From Motacilla alba alba (taxonomy: Eukaryota > Chordata > Aves > Passeriformes > Motacillidae), in assembly GCF_015832195.1 (NCBI RefSeq), contig NC_052046.1, positions 33,198,911 to 33,262,910 on the forward strand: 64,000 bases of DNA, written 5' to 3'. Of this stretch, positions 57,578-64,000 are shown one piece after another; the stretch's first letter is position 1, and each line of letters starts with the position of its first letter. The position numbers were made by a program, and so were the translations under genes. Under the pieces are notes generated by a model. That model saw nothing but the letters and a program-made list of their open reading frames with translations, searched no databases and was not told the DNA's origin.

Positions 57578-58094
57578 ATGCTGAAGCCCGGAGATCCCGG
57601 CGGATCCGCGTTCCTGAAGGTGGATCCCACCTACCTTCAGCACTGGCAGCAGCTTTTCCCGCAGAGCAGCCAGCTCAAAAGCAGCGGGCCCCTCGCCCAG
57701 CTCCAGCCACCCGAGAGAGCCGAGCCTCCGGCTGACAGCCTCCGCCAGCGCCCGACCTCCCTCTCCTCTGCCTCCTCTTCCTCCTCCACTCCGTCTTCCT
57801 CCACCTCGTCCTGCGTCGCTGCGGCGGCGGCTTCTCTGGCTGGTCTGACCTCCCTGCCTGTGACCCAGGTCCCGGTCTTCGGCCCGCTGCAGAGCTCGGA
57901 GCTCCCGGCCGGGGGAGCGCCCGCTCCCCTGCAGGGCAAGGATTTGTGCGGGGCCGGCAGCGGCGGCGGCAAATGCGGCGACCGTGGTGCCACTCGGTAC
58001 CGCTGCACGGCCGAGGAGCTGGACTACTACCTGTACGGGCAGCAGCGCATGGAGATCATCCCCCTGAACCAGCACACCAGCGACCCCAATAACC
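57578..58094 (+). CDS. PRDM6: PR domain protein 6, first coding exon (gene continues past window)
   Basis: PRDM6 (PRISM) is a nuclear SET/PR-domain and zinc-finger repressor active in smooth muscle and cardiovascular development. The exon encodes 172 residues: [20 protein letters not shown] at the start, a Ser/Thr-rich stretch (61-79), AAAAA (81-85) and the conserved [20 protein letters not shown] block (147-166). The donor AACC|GTACGT ends the exon in phase 1, after NN, where the known protein continues with an Arg-Cys segment. The ATG at 57578 gives the known N-terminus. The open frame past the donor to 58330 is intron. The PR domain and zinc fingers lie in later exons that I did not find before 64000. 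From memory, mammalian PRDM6 has longer Pro- and Ala-rich runs here. Confidence 0.95.
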
Positions 58095-59094
58095 GTACGT
58101 ATCGTGCCCTTCTCGCACTCCGCCGCTTACCCTCCGCTGCTCCGCGCGTGGGGCCAGCCCGGGGACGCTCCGGGCTGCGGGACCGCAGCTGGTGCCTGCA
58201 CCGCTCTCACTCCGCGAAGAGCATCCTCCGTGTCGCTCTTCCCTCCCTTTGGTTTTTGCGTTGTTACCTGTTGTTTCAGGAGACGGGCTGCAACCCCTCA
58301 GTAGGATCTGAAACCCAGATCCTTCCCTAGAAGGCACGCTTCACCCGAAAGGCTGTGGCGGGGGTAGATTTCTTTCGGAGGGCTGCTTAGGAAAATGGAT
58401 TCAGCAAAAGTTCAGGGCAACTAGCTACAAAGCTGGTCCTTTCTTGCCTTGTGTGTCCCACTCCATTCCTGCCCGGAAAGCCCGGGCTTCGCGGAATACC
58501 CAGAAATTAATTACTCCTCCGAGGTGGGTAGGGGAGAAGTTGCAGTTTTCATCAGATGGTCTAGGGCGAAGTCTTCCTCTTTCTTATCTCGGAGTATCGT
58601 TTCCTTTCAGACCTCGTTAACACCTCGTTGGTTTTAGTTTTCAGCCCCATGGAAAAGCATAACATGGTAATTTAAAGAGAGAAGCCGATTTTCTAGACGA
58701 AAAAGTCTGCTTGAGTCAGAATTAATTTAGGACTTGGTGATTCTAAAGAATTTTATACTGCTGTTGCCAATTATACAGCTGGGAGGGTTTTTTTGTGGGG
58801 GGAGGGGGCGCCCCTATAATTAAACATCTGTACGGATGAAAGGTTTGTAATTTTAGAAACTTCTGTCTTTTTTTTTTACTCTGTATCTATCAATACGACG
58901 CAACTGAGGAAATTCACAATATGAAAAGGACTATATGAACTCCTAGAGTTCATCAGTTTTATAACTAACATTCAGAGCACACGGATCTGTCCCTCTTAAG
59001 ACACATGGCTTCGGTCCATGCACTTTAAAAAAAAATACTATTGTTGTTTCAAACAGTCTCTTTTATGCTAAGGTTTCTTAAAACTCTTCTTTTT

Positions 59095-59096
<2 letters not shown>

Positions 59097-59135
<39 letters not shown>
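59097..59135. repeat. Poly(T) run of about 39 bases
   Basis: Homopolymer T tract in the PRDM6 intron. Confidence 0.95.
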
Positions 59136-59770
59136 CCTTCTCAACCACCACTCCCCAAATATTGGTTTAAGGAAGGCTGTTGAACAGAAAAAGGGTACCC
59201 CAAACCAGCAATCCTGAAACACATGGCCAAGCAAAACGCGAATTCGTTTAATTCAATTTCAGATCGGGAGCTTGTTTTGAACGTTTCCATTACATCCTGT
59301 TATGTATTAATTAAACTGCGTGGATGCTAGCACAGTCTTCAGCGCTGTGCATATGTGAGGGGGGAAAGTTGAATCGGAGTTTGGTGGAGATTTTTCCCGC
59401 CTTCTTAACATTTCAGAAGCTTCTATATTGGTTGTCGACTTTATTTTGAGCGACTTCTTCATGTTTAGTTTTACCCTGTAGTGAAACCTGTTCGTGTATT
59501 TTGTGTTCTCGGGTGAAGAAAATGTGATATTATAAATTACATTCAGGAAAATGGAATCCGAAATGCACTTCTAATCGACAACCGAACCGTTCAGACAATA
59601 TATGTTTTGCTTCTCGGAGTCGCTCTGTAAATCTAAAGGGTAAAGGTTTTAAAAGGAGAAAGGAATATTAAAAAGCGTTTTAGGGGGGGGAACATTTTTA
59701 AGGACTGAGTGGAAAAACAGCACCCTGCAGTGTCGGAGGCGAAGCCTGAATAATTTCTTCCCGAGAGCGA

Positions 59771-59778
59771 TATAAAAG
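59771..59778 (+). promoter_or_regulatory. Consensus TATA box inside the PRDM6 intron
   Basis: GAGCGATATAAAAGGTGG holds a textbook TATAAAAG in a region that turns GC-richer downstream (59825-59895). A start site would be expected near 59800. No coding exon follows that I can identify. Chance occurrence of such an octamer in 64 kb is not rare. Confidence 0.35.
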
Positions 59779-60149
59779 GTGGATTCGGGGAAGCAAAAGG
59801 GTGGATTGCTTAAAGGACGCTTGTGAATCGCGTCCGGCTCTGACGGGGCAGCAGTCGCCGTCGGAAGGACGGGTAGGGGGCAGCCAGCGCCATCTCGACT
59901 TTTTTTAATGCTTGTTTTCCTTCAGTTAGATCTAAACATTCTTATAATCTACTTGTTTGCAGGGTGGCTTTCGCTCCAGCGGTTATTAGTTGCCTCTGAG
60001 CGAAACTTTCAACGCGAGTGTTTCAGTCTTCTGGGACCAAGCGCAGTTGCTTTGGGCAACTCGTGCTTAAAAAAAAAAATAAAGAAAAAAGTAAACTGTC
60101 AGCGAAGAAGGAGTGTCGCAGCTACAGCCTGTGCCGTGCCACGCACTCC

Positions 60150-60960
60150 AAGCACTCGCACGATCAAGGGAACAAGCTGCAGAGCACGGGCCTGGCTGCC
60201 CCTGCGCGGCTTCCCGAGTGCGGCCAGGGTCACGCTAGCGATCCGTGAGCAAGCGGGATCTCCAGCCGCCTTGACTCCCACCCTCACTCCCCGTTTCGGA
60301 TCATTCCCACCCTCACTGCCCGTTTGAGAGGAAGGAGGTGGGGGCTGTGGGTGAGATGAGGCGCCGTCTGCTTTAGTTTGAGTCGTCCTTGCTTGCTGCA
60401 CTTCCATCTCCGGACAGCCCCAAGGACACCCCGAGACGGGCTCTCCCCAGCCCGGCAGAGTCACCCGCCGGGATTAACCCCCTCCCCGGAGTGGGGCCGT
60501 CGGTCTGCTTCTCTGCCCGGCCCAGCAGGCCTCCGTCTGTTTCTCGGGCTCTAATCTTAGCTGTATCTCCTTCACAAACCGAGCGAGTGCCCCGTCTCCC
60601 CTACTTTCCCAAATAATACCCCTCTCTCTATCCCGAGCATCCCCTACTTCTCCGGGGCGCCCCGCGTGTCCCGCTCCTCGGCATGTCCCACCCGCTCGAG
60701 AGAGGCGCCGGCGAAGTTATTGTATGTATGCCCCGGTGGTTCCGCGGGCCCGCGGCGGGGCAAGGGCGGTGGCCGGGCCTGCCGGGGAGCCCGAGCGGCT
60801 GCCGAGGCTGTCCCGGCTGCCCGCCACCCCGCCGGCCCCGCTCCCCAGCGCCCGGCACGGCCCGGCGCCGGGCGGCCGCCGCGGGAAGATGGATGGGCGG
60901 CGGTTTCCCAGTAGACACACGCCTTGATCGTGAAATATCAATGAATATGGCACGGTCTTG
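60150..60960. promoter_or_regulatory. CpG island within the PRDM6 intron
   Basis: GC-rich block densest at 60660-60910, with overlapping open frames on both strands. It probably belongs to the cluster of islands around PRDM6. Nothing coding is supported. Confidence 0.55.
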
Positions 60961-61990
60961 GGCGAGGGAGGGGGCGGGGGCCGCCTAGGAGCTGTGGGTT
61001 AAGCGTCTGTGAGTAATTGTTTTAAATTGAAAGGGGGTAATCTAGGGGAAAATAATAATAAAAAAAAAGGAATCAAGAGGCAAAGTCCTAACTAGAGCCC
61101 AGCAGTCTTAACTCCCAGGGAAGTAAAGGGGATTATGCTAAAGCCCCGATAAAGTGGCAGGCGGCTGGGGACCGTTTGCTTCCCAGCGTTGAATCTGGAA
61201 GGACGAGGGTATTTCTGGGCGCTGGGGGAGGGGCGCTCGGGGGGCCAGGAGGATATCTCCTAGGGTGAGTCCGGAGGCTGCGGGACCCGCTTGTTCCCTT
61301 GGAGGCTTGCCCCTCGCTTCTGGGGAGACGCTTCCGCACTGAGAACTCTGAGACTCCTCCACCTTCGCCGGAAAGCGCCAACCTGCCACTGTAACAAATG
61401 CGCTGCGTAGAACTGAAGCGTCACGCGACCAAGCACTTCGCACGCCTTTCCCCATTCAATTTATGGGGAGACAGTGTATATATAACATGCTGTGAAGTGG
61501 ATCGGTGTGGAAAATATTCGGACTTTTTTTTTTTTTTCCTCTGGACTGCTGGTAACCTGTATGATTTAGCTATTTTAAATCATTAGTTACCCAGCACCCT
61601 TAAACATAGCAGATAGCCATACATTAGATTGAGGTTAGAGAAGGTGGTGACTGTTTATTTAGGGTGATAAAATGGTCCATCAGCAGTAATCTCCATCGAT
61701 ATGTGCCACCAGGAGATGAAGGATGAGGGGACAAGCCACAATTAATTGCCCTATAGTTTTGTAGGAGAGAGTGGAGCCAGTGCGGACTGAACTTCGATCT
61801 CCTCTCCTGGCGCCTATTCATCATCTCTACATTGTATATGGGGGTCTCTCCGGGGCAGAGGGTGGCAAGGTTTATCTACACACAATATTCTCCTACTCTT
61901 CTCATACCTGACACGGAAATTTAATTCATTCATACCTACAGTAGAAGGCAGGGAAAAATCAAACCCACTTCCCTCAACCCGCCCCCCACT
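60961..61990. other. PRDM6 intron, mixed composition
   Basis: A modest GC-rich patch (61140-61400) then complex AT-rich sequence (61450-61960) without repeats, a candidate for conserved regulatory DNA. Confidence 0.45.
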
Positions 61991-62310
61991 CGCCTCTTAA
62001 AAATAACCCGAAAGCCTCTCTGAAGGCGAGGCGGACATCCTAACCCACTCCGGGGCGCCTAGGCGCTCTAGAACAACCTCTTCCCCAGTGGAGCTGGCGC
62101 GGGGTGTGCCTGACCCCCGACCGGGAGTCACGGACCCCGCGGCAGCTCCTGCGCTGCTGCGGGAACAGCGCCCGTGCCGCCGGGCACCCCGCGCCGCGGC
62201 GGGAATGGCGAGGGAGTGAGAGGGGGCTAAAGCCCTGAGAGAGGGGGGCTCGGACATCCGGAACCCGATGGCAGCCGTTGGTCAGCGGGCCGGGCTTGGT
62301 CCCGCTCTCT
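61990..62310. promoter_or_regulatory. Small CpG-rich patch in the PRDM6 intron
   Basis: About 300 bases of higher CpG density, the last of the cluster; sequence returns to AT-rich afterwards. Confidence 0.4.
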
Positions 62311-64000
62311 GCAAAGGGTACTTAGAATAAATAACTAAATAAATAGAGGGCACCCGACGGGAAAGCGCATCTGTGTTTTGTACCCCCAAAAGTCTGCCTG
62401 CAGTGAGACAGTCTGAAAGAAACTGCCAATAATTTGGTGAAAGGAGGTGGATGCCAGCTCATCGATGAGCAAACTGTAGTACGAGGGAGGCTGAGCTTCG
62501 GTGGAAAGATCCAGCCCTCAGGGAACGAAGGGAAGCAGTCTCTACCAGCCCTCCCTCCTGCTTAGCTGGGTACTCGGGCCCAGACAGGGATGCAGGGCCA
62601 GCCGTAGTGATTTATACTTGCAAGTGAGTAATACCATGTGAAGTGATGGCCACTTACACTGGATACCTGCATGCTTGTGGTGAATTATGAAGCAAAGGGT
62701 CAGAGGCCGCCCTTCTTTAATACCAGCAAACTGCAGGTATCCAGCCTAACTGCACCTTTGAAGCATATTATTGCTGAGGAAAAAATGTTTTCTTTCATTT
62801 ATTGTTACAGCTGGTTTGCTGGTAAAAACACTGTGTTAAACCCTAGTTTCACTGACGAAAGGTTTTTCCTTTCAGATTTGCTTTAAAGTGTGCAGTAGTA
62901 GTGTTATTTGGTGCATGTTTAAAATTACATTTTGGGGGCAGTGATATGTCCTTTTGCCTAGGTTAAGTACTTTTAAGTGTACTCACATGGAGTTATAGTA
63001 TTGGCATTACACAGCTTCCATTTTTCTGGAGGCACATAAACAGTAACATATTGCAGTCCTTCCATAAGAACCATGCCAAACAGCCCCACTAGGAAATCCT
63101 TTAATTTTCTTTTTCTTGCATCTTCCTTTCCTTAATCCTCCTTATCTATAGAATATGAAGGTATAAAGAAGGAAACTGATCTCCTTCCAAAATATTTGGC
63201 TGTATCCGGGCGTGCAATGGAGTATTCACACTGACTTTACCTTCTGCATCTCTAGATTTTATCAGGACATACTCTACTCTGGCTGCAATCCTCCTTTATT
63301 TTTACATTTTCAGCAAGTCCTCCAATTTTCATACATTTCTTGCTTCTTCTTGATTTGGGGCTTGACTGATGCCATTGCAGAAAGTGGAAGTATCCATTTC
63401 AACTGTCCTCAGGGAAGCCCCGTGCTCACACTCAGCTGCTCTCTGAGGCCAAAACTGGAGGAAGGGCACAGGACAGCTCTCCTTGTCACCCTATCTGACC
63501 ATCCTCTGTGAAGTTCACACTTGCAGAAGCATCCCTTTCATGTGAACTCCCCACTCCAGTGGGGGTGATAATGGCCAGTTTGGAGACTCCAGTGATGTCA
63601 GTGGACCACAACACCCTCCCTCGCAAACCCCGGCTTCTTTTCCACCTCTTATTAAGCATGTTGGTGCAGTGTGTCACATTGTGCTCTGCAGCATACACAA
63701 AGATGATGCTGTTCATCCTGCTGTGAGGCAGGATAGTGTGCAAGTCTTGGAGTTCTTGATTTTTTTTCCCCCAATACGATATGAAGGAAATCCTTCCCTT
63801 GTCCTCTAAGGCAAAGGAATACACTGCCTACTGTGATGGTCTTTAAATAGATGCTCTCACGTATTACACAAACGTTAGTTACAGAAGAAGAAAATATGCA
63901 CAGTAGCTTTGTACTCCAGGCATGGTAAAATATAACTAGGATGGCTTCCATTCTTTATAATATTTATGACAATTTTTAAAGATTTTATTTGTGCAATTAC
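62311..64000 (+). other. PRDM6: PRDM6 intron, 3' end of the window
   Basis: No exon with PRDM6 similarity is visible. Open frames at 63212-63511 and 63486-63824 have no motif. Nothing else recognised. Confidence 0.5.

Larger units (their letters stand above)
56220..58350. promoter_or_regulatory. PRDM6: CpG island over the PRDM6 5' end
   Basis: A long CpG-rich block spans the leader exon, a 638-base intron and the first coding exon. Many overlapping open frames on both strands reflect composition. Of these, only 57578-58094 has family similarity. Confidence 0.8.
58095..60100 (+). other. PRDM6: PRDM6 intron, 5' part
   Basis: G+C falls after about 58400. It contains a T-run (59097-59135) and complex AT-rich sequence (59220-59760) that could be conserved non-coding DNA. 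A consensus TATA box lies at 59771. Confidence 0.6.

Noticed and set aside
57134..58075. 313-codon minus-strand frame opposite the PRDM6 exon
   Set aside because: It is the antisense shadow of PRDM6 exon and leader; the plus-strand frame has clear family similarity.
58095..58330. Extension of the PRDM6 frame past 58094
   Set aside because: A GTACGT donor follows the conserved NHTSDPNN-type block; the peptide beyond it is unlike PRDM6.

Overview
This is nuclear DNA from a bird. Two things show it: at least eight CR1 LINE fragments with the CR1-type 3' tail, and a solo endogenous-retrovirus LTR of a type I recall from passerine genomes. Passerine is an inference; bird is secure. The coding exons read as three vertebrate genes in the order SNX24 (+), PPIC (-), PRDM6 (+), which is the order known at human 5q23.2. 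There are no bacterial operons, CRISPR arrays or recognisable tRNA/rRNA genes.

Layout. 1-13.6 kb holds the 3' half of SNX24, a PX-domain sorting nexin. Four coding exons are seen (6757-6851, 7963-7995, 8850-8914, 13539-13609) and all splice phases match; the PX-domain exons lie upstream of the window. Inside its last intron are two further exon-like segments (9133-9240 and 11260-11381) whose phases fit each other and both flanking SNX24 exons. They would form an alternative C-terminus and are the best candidate here for something undescribed. 13.6-16.4 kb is a tail-to-tail intergenic gap. 16.4-24.4 kb is PPIC (cyclophilin C), complete in five exons on the minus strand, 206 residues, starting in a CpG island. 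Just upstream of its start codon is a diverged 20-bp minisatellite.

24.7-52 kb is a gene-poor stretch of CR1 copies, the LTR, simple repeats and one decayed minus-strand reading-frame cluster (36.2-37.6 kb) that I cannot identify. 52-62.3 kb is a cluster of separate CpG islands around the start of PRDM6, as is usual for developmental transcription factors. A likely non-coding first exon ends at 56931, and the first coding exon is 57578-58094 (172 codons). The SET/PR and zinc-finger exons lie beyond the window. A consensus TATA box sits in the first coding intron at 59771.

The three genes share no pathway: SNX24 is an endosomal lipid-binding protein, PPIC a secretory-pathway prolyl isomerase, and PRDM6 a smooth-muscle transcriptional repressor. 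Their linkage is conserved synteny. Most long open frames in the GC-rich 24-25, 52-53, 54 and 56-61 kb regions are stop-poor shadows and are not listed as genes.
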